From positions 52,547,869 to 52,611,868 of the forward strand of contig OX457025.1 in NCBI GenBank assembly GCA_949752745.1: a stretch of DNA of 64,000 bases, read 5' to 3'. The DNA is from Protula sp. h YS-2021. Its lineage: Eukaryota; Annelida; Polychaeta; Sabellida; Serpulidae. Under the pieces are notes generated by a model, which saw only the letters and a program-made list of their open reading frames with translations, searched no databases and was not told the origin of the DNA. This document shows, piece after piece, positions 35,180 through 47,737 of the stretch (position 1 is the first letter of the stretch; each line of letters begins with the position of its first letter). The translations under genes were made by a program, and so were the position numbers.

Positions 35180-37245
35180 TGGTTACCGTTCATGATAAAT
35201 TTCAAAGCAATCTGACTGCGTTTGTAATAATAGTTACATTTTATGTTTTTCTTAAATTTGATGTTTTTGACCAATAGTTTGGCCAGTTTTGGCCACATTG
35301 TTAAGCAAAATAGAACTGACGTGATACGTAGAAAGAACAACATTTTTGTTGTTGTAGTTACGGGGAACATTTCTGCTAAATTCCAAAGAGATCGGGTTGG
35401 ACTTGCACAATTTTGGAATTGTAGTAGTAGCATTTTAATAATGTTTGTTTATAATACACAGAAGAACACACACAGCGGTCGTCAGATGAAGTGATTTGAA
35501 TAGTCTACCGACAAGAGAAGTGGGCTGGACTAAAACAACGAAGAACACATAACACTTTTTCAGTTTTGCCGAAATAACATGGCAACAATTGCACTCTTTG
35601 ATCTACGACGTATTGCTTCACTGAATACGGCACTACGACGTCACTAAATCCACAAATAATGACTTATATCGGGTTTAAAAAATGTTAAAACAACAAACTT
35701 TTAGTGAAACTGTCTGATCCTCTGATAACCCTGATGTTAAGGTATACAGGTAGGCAAAAGCCTTTGAGTGATATCGATCGCATTAAATAAGCGTCTGGAG
35801 AGCAAGGAATGGGTTTCTTTGAAAATCTAATGTCCAGAGAATTTGAATGGTTGCACAGATAATGGTTGCATGGTTAAACTTCCAAATAAGAACGCCTGTG
35901 GATCTGGATTAAAGCAAGCTATCGTACAGAGGACAACCACCTACTGGAATCCAGGATGGCGGATATTATGACCTCGAAATTGAGTCAAGGTCAAAATAAA
36001 AATAACGTGCACTTTCACAATATGAAAAGTCATTTATTATCTATATTCTTTTAATAATCTCATCATGTAACAAGTTATTACTGAAACAGATTTTCTGTAT
36101 AGTTCAGTTAGATCTAAACATGGCTTTCTTTTAGACACCACATGCTTGCTATCTGGCTTTAATAAAAGAATAAAAATGTAATACAGTATCGAAAGGGGGA
36201 AATGAAATAATACAGTTTATATGTATCACCTTAGTAATAGCTAGATTTAAGCAAGCTGGGTTATAATCATTTTTCCAAAAACACATTTTGTCCAAAAGTC
36301 ATTGGTTATTTCGCTAAATCCAGAAAACATATTGTACGCTGGATAGTAACAAAGCATCTGGTCGATTCGTCCAAAATATGTCACGCCTAAGATAATGGCT
36401 TAGCACAAAATAGTGAATAACTGAGTCAGTAGATGATTAAGTGAAGAAAAAATTACATACACCTCAATACCAATTGTTGCAGATACAACAACAGCAATGT
36501 TAAGCCAGAATTAAGTTTTGTTGAACATTTGAATTTGTGTATTTCAGAACTACGGTCCGTGTCCCATCGCGAAATGCATAATCTGAGCTAGTTAATTCAT
36601 CATGAAAGGCAAACAGTGAAATGAGTTAGCTTAGATTTTACGAAAAACAAATTAGTTTTTGGTCAATATTTCTAGCGAATCGCCAAAAGAAGTAACACCC
36701 ACGTAGACAATTATGCACGTTTTCCTTGCCGTAGGTTTTGCATCTCGTAGAAAATGCCTTTTCTACGCACAGGGAAAACTTACTCTCATAGCTACGTAAC
36801 TTTTCCCTGTCCATAAATTTTCCTTGTCTATTGATTGACAGCTTTAGTAATTTGCTTATCGAATCTACATTGTATATCCCCGCAAAGCGAGCGCACATCT
36901 CTTCAAAAGCACGTACCACTGAGTTTTCCACCGGCGATACCACCACGTATTACAAATGCGCTTTGGTGGTTCTGGGGCACTTTGGTGGTACTGAAGAAGC
37001 AACCGGTTAATTAAATTTTATTTTAGTAAACCCGTATATCTTGCTTGTTACCCGAGCAACACCTCTCATACTGTCGACCCCCTCCAGAAAAAAAAAAACG
37101 ATTTCAATATTCAGTGACAATATATCGAACACTGTGAGAGTGTTTCGTCATAAATTAACTGGTCGACTTACCCGCAACTTACTTTTCCACATACCGTACA
37201 GAAGAGTAATGCGTGCTTTGAAAAATGTCTTGGTGAGGATGAGGG
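35180..37245. other. No gene seen
   Basis: AT-rich, with short ttttctacg-type motifs near 36,740-36,830 and a gcgaatcgccaaaag box near 36,673 shared with 29,343 and 43,340. A 102-codon minus frame at 36,638-36,946 is unrecognised. Confidence 0.4.
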
Positions 37246-37402
37246 GGGTGTAACATAAGTCCCAAGTTTCATGGTCCTAGGGTCCATAGTGTCAGGGAAG
37301 AAGAAGACACAAAAAAATTCGGAAAACTGTCAAGAAGAAAAAAAAACAGCTGCTCGCACAAATTTATATAACCCTTGCAAGCCAAAGGCTTGTCAAGTGT
37401 TA
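37246..37402 (-). repeat. Inverted-repeat arm, copy 1
   Basis: Contains agtttcatggtcctagggtc, gaaaactgtcaagaagaaa and ttgcaagccaaaggcttgtc, ending in aagtgtta. It is the reverse complement of 40,553-40,706, about 3.2 kb away. The gccaaaggcttg core is itself partly palindromic. Confidence 0.88.
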
Positions 37403-37599
37403 AAAATAGGCACCGCAAGAGTACTCCGGATTAATGCATATATCGGATAAACGCAGGGCTTGGCAGGGATTGGCAAATTGGCTATGCGATTAACCGGTTT
37501 CGTCTGTATTAAGTTATCAACCTATGGATTTTTTTTTTCTTGACAGTGGTCCGATTTTTTTTTAATATTATAAGCTGAATATATGCTGTGGCATAAGCT

Positions 37600-37740
37600 C
37601 TGTACATAGTTGTATAACACACTGTATGCATGTTGTAAAATACTTTATATTATCCAAGAAATAACCCATTGAAGGAAGTATTTTCGCGTTTTAATTGTTG
37701 TCAAGTGTTTAACATTTCGCTAGCGAAATGCGGTTCTAGT
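37600..37740 (+). mobile_element. Helitron-like 3' end, copy A
   Basis: Shared block caagaaataacccattgaag leads to ttgtcaagtgtttaac, the palindrome atttcgctagcgaaat (37,714-37,729), and then gcggttctag with CTAG at 37,736-37,739 followed by T. A hairpin a few bases before CTRR with a 3' T is the Helitron 3' signature. The 5' end was not identified and no Rep-helicase is present. Confidence 0.6.
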
Positions 37741-38051
37741 ATTACAACTCATAAGTTTTGTTTTTGAAAATTTAATATTGCAGTGGTTTATTTGCACTCT
37801 ACCTTAACTCCCCCAAAAGCCCCAAACACACTCAAAGACGTAGAATTAATCTAGTTAATGTTTTCTGCAATGAATTTACCTGGGGAGGGGGTGGCAGGGG
37901 CATTCGCGTTACCGTGCGTGTCTATGACTGATTAAAACGACCCCGAAATATAGATTGCTATTTTTTTAATGAGAACCCCTTTAAACCAATTGACGAGTGT
38001 TGTTGCCAAAATAATCCCTTTTTGTGAGAGTTTCATATAAAATTCATTTGC

Positions 38052-38340
38052 AGGTATATTAGTTTGGAAGTTGATAGTTTAAAGAAAAAAGGATTTTTCT
38101 ACGAAAAGTGGTTTAGAAATTCCTATGATTAAGAAATCCATGTCTAGTTATGTTGTTGAAATGACTTTTCTACGTCTTAAGGCGTAAAAGTGCCGTTTCA
38201 GCTTCAAGCAGATTTTAATGTATATTGTTTGAGGGTTGATTGTTTAAAAAAACCTTCCCATGAATAGTCGCGTAGATATGTGCTGTGCCTAAGAAACCCA
38301 TGTCTAATTTTATTATTGAAATGACAGGCTGTTTCCACAT
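38052..38340 (+). repeat. Tandem duplication of about 165 bp
   Basis: Two diverged copies share ttgatagtttaaa, cctatgattaagaaa.ccat, gtctagtt.t and ttgttgaaatgac blocks. A ttttctacg motif recurs here and at 36,740-36,830. Confidence 0.6.
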
Positions 38341-38639
38341 AGAGAAGGACTTTTCCACGTTCAAAACCGTAGACTTTACCTGTGAACGCACCGTTTCTAT
38401 GATTTTTTTCCCATTGGCTGTTTCTTTGTTAGTTGTTCCTCTTTCGAGAGGGAGACATAATGTCTGAAACTGGATTTTAGCGACGCATGGAAAACTTACG
38501 CTCTTGAAGAGCACGTTTTCCTGCATGGCACCCGTAGAAAAAAAAACCTTTTCTGTGAACATGGACAGGTAAATTCTACGAGCTGTTTCTACGCGCAGGT
38601 AAAAAATGTAACAGCACGCTAGGTTCGTTAAGATTATAC

Positions 38640-39260
38640 CGAATATGTTTTAGGTTTTCGCCCAAATTTTCTTCAACTTTTTGTCCTATCACCAAAAAAA
38701 AGTAATAGTCAGATAGAAAATAATGCCAGGTACATTTACTTGAAATTTCAAGACATTAAGACTACTGTAGTTTGTAAAGATTTTACTGAATTTTTTTTTT
38801 GCTTTTTCGCCGAAATCTTCGCCAGTTTTTGGCCAGTTACCAAAAATTATAATAGTCAGGTGGGTAATAAAGCCTGCTACCTTTCGTTAAAATTTCAAGA
38901 CAGTAACACTAATTTCCGCTAATTTTTGCCCAATCATTAAAAAAGCAATGGCCGGTTGCGTAATAATGCTTGCTACTTAAAATTTCATGGCAGGAATACT
39001 ATTTTCTTGGAGATATTTAAGGTTTCACAAAAAATTGGTTTTCTGCTAATATTTTGACCAAAAAAGGTAATAGAGAAGTGGATACTTATGCATCCTATCT
39101 TCTACCCAAATTTTGCGGGTCCACCAAAGCCCTAAGAAGAGATAAGTGTTAAGAAATTTGGTTTTTGGCCAATATTTCCACCAATTTGTGGCGAATTGCC
39201 AAAGAGTAATAGTCAGTTAGGTACTTATTTCCACTACCATGAGCCAAACTTTCAAGACAT
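38640..39260 (+). repeat. Diverged tandem units of about 130 bp
   Basis: Four to five units carry ttttggccagttaccaaaaa-type boxes, aatagtcag.t.ggtaataa, cctgctacctt and aaatttcaagaca. Related units lie at 43,290-43,380 and 43,900-44,280. Confidence 0.7.
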
Positions 39261-40552
39261 TCAGGCTAAAAACTTAGGAGGGGATACTATTAAAGGCGTA
39301 TTGCTGAAGGAGGTAATCCAATAAAAATATGGGAAGACTGACAGTCCATACGATGAATGCCACAGTTCTTATTACCCGAAAGAATAATGCAAGAACCTTA
39401 TTTTTATTTATAATTCTTAGACGGTAGGCCTGACCGGACTTCTTTGTTTTAAAATTTAACACAACACGCCCATTTTTTTGTTCTTCTTCTTCTTCTTTTT
39501 TTTTTTTTTTGAAGAATAAAAAAATCACACGCTATATATAATATATTCATGTGTTGTTATTTCGAGCAGCGAGTGCAAGATCGAGCACAAACATCGACGA
39601 AAGAGTCTGAAAAGGAGACCAGGTTGTGTTTTCACCAGAATTTTGGCGAATGTATACGTTTAAAAAATATTTTACACAATGTGACTCTGCAGGGTGCCGT
39701 TACAGTTCAAGATAACAAAGCAGAACTTACGTCGTGCATGTATATATATTGAACCATTAAACCAGATATCCTTACCATGTATGTGTTTACGTGACTGATT
39801 GAAAAAAAACTAAATAATTCTTGGACTTTAATTTCACGGTTGAGTTCAACTATAAATAAAGTAAAAATTAAATAAAATAAATAAATAAATAAACATAAAA
39901 TAAAAAAGAAATTTAAAAAAAATAATAAATAAAAACGTGATTCTCAACTTCACAACATTTCTACAGTGTTTATAAACATAGTTACTGTTTAAATTTTAGA
40001 GCGAAGTTTGACAGTGCCAAAAAGGTTTCAGAAAGCATGTGAAGTGGCATTACACTAAAAGGGTTTGAAGGCTAAATATCTAAATTGTCTAAATATCTAA
40101 CCCAGTTTGTAAAGTTTGCTTGTAGTTTTTAGATTGTCAATCCCAAGTTATCGCTCCTTTATTTCGGTTGAAATTCATGTTTAATTTGCTATAAAAGTGT
40201 TTCAGCTAGCTACTTCCGGCGCCACTGCAGTGCACGTGCTGAGGCAGACCAATGCCTGTTGAAGAACAGTGACACCGGATAATAATTTTATTTATATAAC
40301 AACCATGCCCAGGGACACTGAAACAGCCACGGCCTAGTAACAGAGCATTAATACCGAGCAGCCATGCTGTCATGATGACACTGGAATCCCATAAACCCCA
40401 CATAGAGATAATTTTCTCGTAACAGGCAATTTTCGCAAAAGGTTTTGTGTTGAGTGTTAGCCAGTAACTGCGCAGAAGTGAGAAACGTTTTGTGGACGAC
40501 CAAAAATTTTGGTGATCGATAACTAAAACGGAAAGTTTCTTCGCTCATATAT
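39261..40552. other. No gene seen
   Basis: Contains ttcttcttctt/poly-T at 39,480-39,511 and an aaataaata-rich stretch at 39,860-39,935. Confidence 0.4.
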
Positions 40553-41062
40553 AACACTTGACAAGCCTTTGGCTTGCAAGGGTTACATGAATTTGTGCGA
40601 GCAGCCGTTCGTCCTCTTTTCTTCTTGACAGTTTTCCGATTTTTTATGTCTTCTTCTCTGACACTATGGGCCCTAGGACATTGAAACTTGGAACTTATGA
40701 AGAGCTTGATCTGAACGTGTGCACGTCATTTTTTATTTTCGTCTTCAATTTCGTTTTCTTTGTTAAAACGCCACATGAAAAGAGTGTATTTTTTTTTGCA
40801 AGTTAATGCGGAGCACACATCGAAGAACACACAGTTGCTCAGCTTTGTACGAGCTTTCACTGCGTAAATAGATAACACGGCGTATGCCTGATCAGTCAAT
40901 AAAACCAAGTCACCAAAAACCAAACATTACTCGGCTTATAAGACGTATTCAAGCTGTGTTCTTTGCAATATATTATTCAAGAAATAACTCATTGAAGGAA
41001 GCATTTTTGCATTTTAATTTTTGTCAAGTGTTTAACATTTCGCTAGCGAAATGAGGTTCTAG
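40553..41062 (+). mobile_element. Helitron-like repeat, copy B
   Basis: It starts acacttgacaagcctttggc, the inverse of the arm at 37,246-37,402. It ends with caagaaataactcattgaag, ttgtcaagtgtttaac, the palindrome atttcgctagcgaaat (41,037-41,052) and CTAG at 41,059-41,062 followed by T. The 3' part is a direct repeat of copy A; the 5' part is inverted relative to it. No coding capacity. Confidence 0.6.
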
Positions 41063-41329
41063 TTTTGCACTTCAGTTCATGCTACGTGTTAACATAACAA
41101 GAGCAGAATACTTGTTACGTCATACGAACGACAGGTTAAAAAATAATATACGAAAACACTTCTGCAGAAAAATCACATAACCTTTGTCTCCTTTCACTTG
41201 TGTTTGGAGCTTTATACCCTGTAAAGGATTTTCGCTTGAACAATCCTTACGCTCGTTCTATTGCATGCTGTTCTTATTCCATGAATGCTGTTGCGCGTAC
41301 AAGAAAAAGACTACCGGGTGTTTTCGAAA

Positions 41330-42130
41330 TAAAGCCCAGGGCTTCTATTTGGAAACTGGCCAATTTCAGGCGCGTATTTAGAAACCAAATAGAAGCCCCG
41401 GGGCTTCTATCAGGAAACAGTTTCCTAATTAGAGCCCCTGGGCTTCTATTTTTTTAGATATGGGGGGGGGGGGGGGGGTTGTCGATAAGTTTTAATTGAA
41501 AAAAGAAAATTTACCATCAGTCTTTTATTAAAGCGCTACAGGCTGAGGATTACGGCACAAAAAATAACAAAACACACAAAAACAACAGTAACTAAAAAAA
41601 ACTGGTAAAGTGGGGGGACGGGGTTGCCTTGTAGGAAGCACAGGATTAAGCAACGACGCAGAACGTGTCTAGGGGTTTGCCTCACATCAAAGGATTAAGT
41701 GCACCGTGTCTGTATTGCTAGTAAACATACGTTCAAAAAGGCTTGCAGGGAAGGAGGGGCAGCATCACGCCGCCCGTTTCAGTACTCAGCCGGTTATATT
41801 TCCAGTAATACTACGGAATAAAGGTGGCAGTGGGGAGGGGGTGTGTATTCGCCTTGTGCAATGCACAGGATTGAGCAACGATGCAGAACATGTTTAGGGG
41901 TTGCCTCATATCAAAGGAATAAGTGTACCGTGTCTGCATTACGAGTAAACACGAGTTTTAAGAAGACTTGCAGGGAAGGAGGGGGGCTTTTATAAGGAAA
42001 CGATTTTTTCAGGTCTTTATTTTAACTCCAAATAGAAGCCCCGGGGCTTCTATTGGGAAACAGTTTCCTAATAAGAGCCCCGGGGCTTTTATATGGGGGG
42101 AGCTTCTTTTCGGAAACTCCCGGTAGTATT
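41330..42130. repeat. Repeat with gaagccccggggcttc palindromes
   Basis: The palindrome box tagaagccccggggcttcta occurs near 41,390 and 42,033, with variants near 41,338, 41,434 and 42,075. Each lies near ggaaacagtttccta. The interior (41,607-41,985) is a 213-bp direct duplication sharing gcacaggatt.agcaacga, gcagaac.tgt and cttgcagggaaggagggg. Confidence 0.75.
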
Positions 42131-42394
42131 TTTGCAGTGCATATGACGAATAAATCAGGGCTCTTCTGGTATTCATAGTGTGACACTACGCATTAATGTA
42201 AGTATGTACTTGACGCCGGCGTGATTGCTTACTGGGGCCGAAAAATATCTAATTTATAGGATATTATAACTGTACAAAATCATAAAATATAAATGAAACC
42301 ACATTCGTGTTTTAACAGGTCGGAAAAACCTTCTCAACCTCCGGCACTCTTCGCACTGTATACTGGACTTTGTAAAGATAACCTTGATGTGCTT

Positions 42395-42520
42395 TGTTAT
42401 AAAATATATATAACAAGTAAGTATTTGTGAAACACAAGCAGGCCCAAACCGCCCCCCAAATTCATAGGGGTATAAAGCGACGACGGACAGACGGACGGAC
42501 GGACAGACGGACGGACACCC
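42395..42520 (-). repeat. Dispersed repeat, copy 2
   Basis: Reverse complement of the 1,570-1,700 segment (tttgtgaaacacaagcaggc, ataggggtat). It is followed by a gacggacggacggacag tract, the inverse of the gtccgtccgtc tracts in the other dispersed repeats. Confidence 0.7.
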
Positions 42521-42686
42521 CAAATCTATAGGCCCTAATCCGAAGGGTTGGGGCCTAAAAAAACGTCAAGCAACAATATAACATTGGTAAAAAAGAAGCA
42601 AATAAAAGGACAGTTAAACATGAACAGTGAACCCACAGTCAAAATTTCGATGAAATCAAATGCAACATTGAAATATTCGGTTAATG

Positions 42687-42915
42687 ACCCACTCTTGTCA
42701 AAAAGGTGAAATATTAATTTCTCACAGCATTAATAATCTATATTTATTTGTGATATTCATGTGTATATTATTTGCATAGAAACATGGTGAAACACCTTTT
42801 TGACAAGAGTGGGTAATGACCCACTCTTGTCAAAAAGGTGAAATATTAATTTCTCACAGCATTAATAATCTATATTTATTTATGATATTCATGTGTATCT
42901 TATTTGCATAGAAAC
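42687..42915. mobile_element. 128-bp MITE plus a truncated neighbouring copy
   Basis: Terminal repeats acccactcttgtcaaaaagg (42,687) and cctttttgacaagagtgggt (ends 42,814) are perfect inverses. AATG flanks both sides (42,683-42,686 and 42,815-42,818). A second copy starts at 42,819 with the same left end and interior but stops near 42,915 without the right terminus. Confidence 0.92.
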
Positions 42916-43403
42916 ACCGTGTTTGGGTGTCAGTTGCTTTTCCTAAATATGTGTATACGTTTTATCTTTCAGGAAAGGATGCATTATTAGATAAATTTGT
43001 CTAAAACTTATTTGTTTCTGGTTGCACCTCAGTTTGTACCAAAGTTCTTCCGACACATCTGAATGGTAAGCACACTTAAAGGTTCTTTTCTGACCGGCTT
43101 TCTTCTACTTCTGGTCGGCTTCTCCGAACGATTAATGATAGCCATGTGAAGCGAATTCGAATGCGTAGTTACGCCTCACATTGTTTTGTAACGCCCACCA
43201 GGATCACGATGAACGAAAAAAAAATAGATAAGCCATGTGGGTACTAATGCCTTTAACTAAAACTTCAAGAGACAAATACCATATACCTGACGTGAGTTAA
43301 AAGAGTTCAATAAGAAACTGGGTTTTCGCCAATATTTATAAGTTTTGGCGAATCACCAAAAATAACAATAAAAAAAATAAATAAATAAAAAAAAGATAAA
43401 AAA

Positions 43404-43436
43404 ACTAGATCGAATTTCGCTACACGTAGCGAAATG
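43404..43436 (-). mobile_element. Helitron-like 3' end, copy C
   Basis: On the minus strand the hairpin atttcgcta-cgtg-tagcgaaat (43,414-43,435) is followed by tcgat and CTAG (43,405-43,408) then T. It has the same signature as copies A and B but a 9-bp stem with a 4-nt loop, so it may be a different family. Confidence 0.5.
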
Positions 43437-43529
43437 GCACTCATTTGCAATGGTACAATCTATCTGGTCAAAGACACATTTTTCAGTGTTTCGACATAAT
43501 TATCAGCTTCCGAATTATTATCTTGAACG

Positions 43530-43790
43530 AGCACATCGAAGTAAATATGATCTCGAACCGTTTTCGAGATAATGGTCAACTTCCTGTTTTTGACGTTGAC
43601 CATGACGAAGGAGGTCAAGGTCACCGAGGTACCTCTTATATAACGTGTTTTAGCAAAAAAGGGTCGAAAATAAGCTCAAAATCGCTCTATCTCTAATAGT
43701 TTTCGGGATAATGGTCAACTTCTAATTTTTGACCTTGACCATGTCTGAGGAGGTCAAGGTCACTATGCCAAGTTTCATCGTCAAATACGT
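43530..43790 (+). repeat. Two-unit duplication carrying tcaaggtca boxes
   Basis: Each unit has gataatggtcaacttc, ttttgac.ttgaccatg and gaggtcaaggtca (tcaaggtca at 43,615-43,623 and 43,754-43,762). The opposite-strand form gaccttgacc lies beside it. The period is about 140 bp. The 9-mer equals the SF-1/ERR nuclear-receptor monomer site, but there is no nearby gene to regulate. Confidence 0.75.
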
Positions 43791-44175
43791 CAAATATCGT
43801 AGGAGTTTTCTGGAAACCCCCGCGACGAAAAAAAGAAAAGAAAGAAAGGAATAAACAGCTAGAATTCTTAGCAAAGCACACCCATTTGCAAACTATGTTT
43901 GCAGGTAGGAATAATAATAATACTCAGGTAGGTATTTAATTTCGTTTCTCTAATTCGAAGTTTTGAGACGGTAAGATTATATCCCTAGCGTTAGATAAGA
44001 TTTAAGAAAGAAATTGGTTTTTAGCCAATATTTCCGATATTTTTTCCGAATCACGGAAAATAGTGATCGCCAGGTGAATACGAATTGCTGTTATCTTTAA
44101 CTAAAGTGCTAGGACACCACGGTCTCGCATCATTTAGGATTTTACTGAATTCTACTTTTTTCCCCAATATTTTCG

Positions 44176-44207
<32 letters not shown>

Positions 44208-44329
44208 GGCGAATCAACAAAAGCTAGCGGCCAGGTGTAAAGCAATGATCGTAACTTTTACGTAAAATTTCACACGTATTGTCACGCATAGTACTGTCCC
44301 CATGCTTTCGTCTATGTCGGTATATTTGT

Positions 44330-45310
44330 ACAAAAATTCCCAGGCGTTCGCGTTCCAACATTTAGTTTCGATCTCTATGGTATTTATGTGCAATTAATAG
44401 ACGAGAAAATATTATTTCTTTCGCATACCACTTTATATGTTATCCAAGTCACTAGTAATTTTTGCACATAGTTTTAATGATTAAAAAAAATTATAGAATG
44501 AATTAAATTTATCGCGCTCTATAATTAAGAAATTACTTTGAACGCATGTTACATAAAAGAACCAATCCGAGGAGGTTTTACAGATTCGTGATAAAACGCA
44601 TGTTTATACAAACGTTCTTTGAAGACGTTTTTAGACAAACGTTCTTTGAAACAGAGGGCGTTTAATTATGGTGCGCGAAGAAATTGTGGTGAAATTAAAG
44701 AGCGCGAAATAAAGTCATATAATACATGTAATGTAAATGTTGCGCGCCTAAGGAAATTCGAGACGAGGCAATTCAGATGAACGCGAATAAACAAATAAAT
44801 AAATCAATCAATCAAACATACAATATGTACGTTTTAATTTTTTTTGTACGAATATACCGCCATAGTTGCCACCCTTCATGCATGTGCATGGTTTCGATGC
44901 TCCACTCACAGCCTCGTAGTGCAGCAGTTTTTCGAAACTACCCAAGCAGACGTGTGTGGCGATATAATTGTGCAAAAATCCGACGTTCGCTCATTGACAG
45001 GTATTGTGTGTCGATTTAACATTTATGTAGAATTAATTTGCCAGAAAATATGTAATTCTTTCGCGAACCACTTTTTATGTCATCCAAGTCAATACTGTTT
45101 TCTGCACGTGGTCTTTTTATTTCTAAAATAATTTTACTCGTCTCGTAATTAATTTTGTAGCGCCATAAATAAGAAATCTTTTCGAAAAGATGTGATATCC
45201 AACAACAAACTCCCGATAAAGCGCATGTTCACAGACGTTCTTTAAAGGCAGGTTTTATGTGTAATTATATCGTGTGAAAAAAAACACGGCGAAGTAAAAG
45301 ACACCTCCCC
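44330..45310 (+). repeat. Old direct duplication, period about 650 bp
   Basis: Blocks ttctttcgcataccacttta / ttctttcgcgaaccactttt, atgttatccaagtca / atgtcatccaagtca and ataaaacgcatgttta / ataaagcgcatgttca recur in the same order. Divergence is high. Confidence 0.6.
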
Positions 45311-47009
45311 CCTAAAAAAAAAAAGGAAAAGGAGCTAAAATGTGTAAAATATATATGTTGTTCAAGGTATCCCGACATTTCGTCTAGCAAACAATTCATC
45401 TAAATGAGGGGGGTGCGACAATTCATCTAAATTTTATAACACTGTCAATTTTCATTTTTATTTTAATAAAGGTACTTTGTAAGAACATGTTACCCCTACC
45501 CCCCCCCCCATCCCTACCCAAAAAGAACATGCCCTACTAAACTGCCGTGAGTTCCTGTCAGTCCAAACTTAAGACAATTCAGTTCTACACATATTAATGT
45601 TTTTAATTCCCTTCTTGATTTTCCCGATTGATTGTTTTCCCTCAGATGTTGTATCCGATCCCGCGGCGAAAATCGTTTTTGTTGGCATTCTTTTTATTGT
45701 ACATAAAACCTTCACAGGCAATTTTTGGTTTTCCTCTTTCGCTTTGTATTATCTCCATGATGCTAATTTACTGGTGTATAATTACAGCATCTTTCAGGAC
45801 CCTTATATATAAATGCTGAATGGCATAACATGCTTCGGAGGATTAAAGACTTGGGGATTAAAGGGCGCACAGGTGAACATTTAAACTCCGTCAATGCAGA
45901 CACCCTTTCACAGTGATGGGTTTCCCCTTTGACCCTGTATAGGCGTTAGTTAATATTCTTTGATAGTGAGTAAGGCAGATATGACAGACAGGCGATTATA
46001 GGGTTTTAGCTTGCATTTTTAACTGTAGCTCACGACATTTATCCTGTAATTTATCCCTCTCTGTTTAATATTTGAATTGTTTTGACAAAAGAAGTGTGTA
46101 TATTCATAGAAGTGTGAATAACTAGAAGAAAAACAGGTTTATGAAACGAAGAGTCCATATCGGATTTCTAGCACAAGAGTTAATGCATGGGAATTTTCAC
46201 AAAGTGAATTTTGTCTGGGGCTGTAACTTTGGAAAAAATGACAGGAACATCCTTATTAGATAGATACTTGTTCCACATTCCACAGACGAGTGCATGCTCT
46301 TAAGATTTTACTGTGAACGTACTGACCAAATGCAACGTGGATAATACGAAGTACAAACCCGGAGTCGTACCAGGTGTAAGAACGCTCTCAACCTGCAGTG
46401 CAGTGATAATGGCGGACTACATTTAAAAAAAAGCAATAAATTTGTCTCACGTATGAGGCTTTGATTAATCAGATATTCGTGCTTTTCATCCGTCTTTCTG
46501 CACTCGTTATAATAGATCGAAAAGATAATCAACTTGATTTTGAAGACAAGGCACGGTAAACCCTTTTTAAATCATAACATTCATTTTTCTATAAAAACAC
46601 GTGCACTTATAATCCAGTAAAGTTTGTCATCATGTGGTGTAAGAAATCTACACCCATGAAGTGGTATGAATACGGTCGTCGTTTCTAAACCTGGCAAAAA
46701 GTCTCTTAATATTTTTGTGAAAAGAAAGGGTTTAAATTTAAAAAATGTGTAATATATATACATTTCCAAATACCCCTGTATATTTGTGACAGAATACTGT
46801 GTTTAGCAATATTATTCGGCCATGCTCCAGTGAACACGATTCGTTTTTGCAGAGCAGGGGTCTCTTTCGAAAATTGGACTATTGAAGGTTCAATGCCAAA
46901 GTGTCCATTGTTTCATGTGTACGCTTTTTGTGCTTGTGTGCTAAGATTGACCAATATGTTTAATCCGATTCGCCCTGCGGTGTTGAAAATAAGTGATAAT
47001 GGGCGGGTT
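45311..47009. other. No gene seen
   Basis: Includes an A-run and C-run near 45,310 and 45,500. Short open frames near 45,597-45,819 and 46,308-46,532 have no recognisable features. Confidence 0.4.
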
Positions 47010-47440
47010 ATCTAATCTTGATCGGACCCGCGCCGTCGGGCTACTGGAGGCGGGCTGGAGTTGCCGTGCCATAGCAAGATCTCTCGAGGTGCATCATACA
47101 ACAATATCGAACTTAGCGCAAAAATATCACGAAACCGGAGACGTAAAAGAGTGACCGAGGAGTGGGCGGCCACTAGCGACTACACCAGCAGAGGATAGCG
47201 ATATCTGACTGATTGCCCTTCGAAATCGATTTACGATGGCACCCGCTATTCGCAGCTCTATCATTAGGCGAAAAGGACTCTGCGCACGGCCTTTCTCCAA
47301 CCAAACGGTTCGAAACAGGTTACACCAACGCGGGATATGATTCAGAAATCGAGCAAGAAGGAATGGGACAGAATGCCAGAACAGTACGTTAGAAAACTGC
47401 ATAGCATGCGCAAGCGCTGTGCAGAATGCATAGCAAATTG
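47010..47440 (+). pseudogene. Tc1-like transposase N-terminal fossil
   Basis: One frame reads GLLEAGWSCRAIARSLEVHH, TTISNLAQKYHETGDVK, then PRSGRPLATTPAED, LIALRNRFTMAPAIRSSI and NQTVRNRLHQRG. These are the two helix-turn-helix motifs and GRPR-like hook of Tc1 transposases. Three in-frame TGA stops occur where the family has Arg, consistent with CGA to TGA transitions. The DDE domain is missing. Only the DNA-binding half remains. Confidence 0.88.
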
Positions 47441-47737
47441 ATTTGGCCACACCTATTACTGAACAGGGATTTCCAAAGTACAATTTTTATAAAAGACCCC
47501 TGCTGTAGACATTAAGAGTGATGGATTTTTTGTGAGAACATATTAGTTATAAGTTTCAACTCAGCTTAGGATAAGCGATGCTGGAAGCAGACAAGAGCAG
47601 TCGATCATTACCCCGTAAGTAGACTACATTTTGAAATATTCACAAATCCGTATAGGTTGCTAGAAACTTTTTTGCCGGGTTTATATGCTTTGTCACATCA
47701 CAGAAATCGCAAACTGTTCGAGTAAAAAGTGAAAAGG

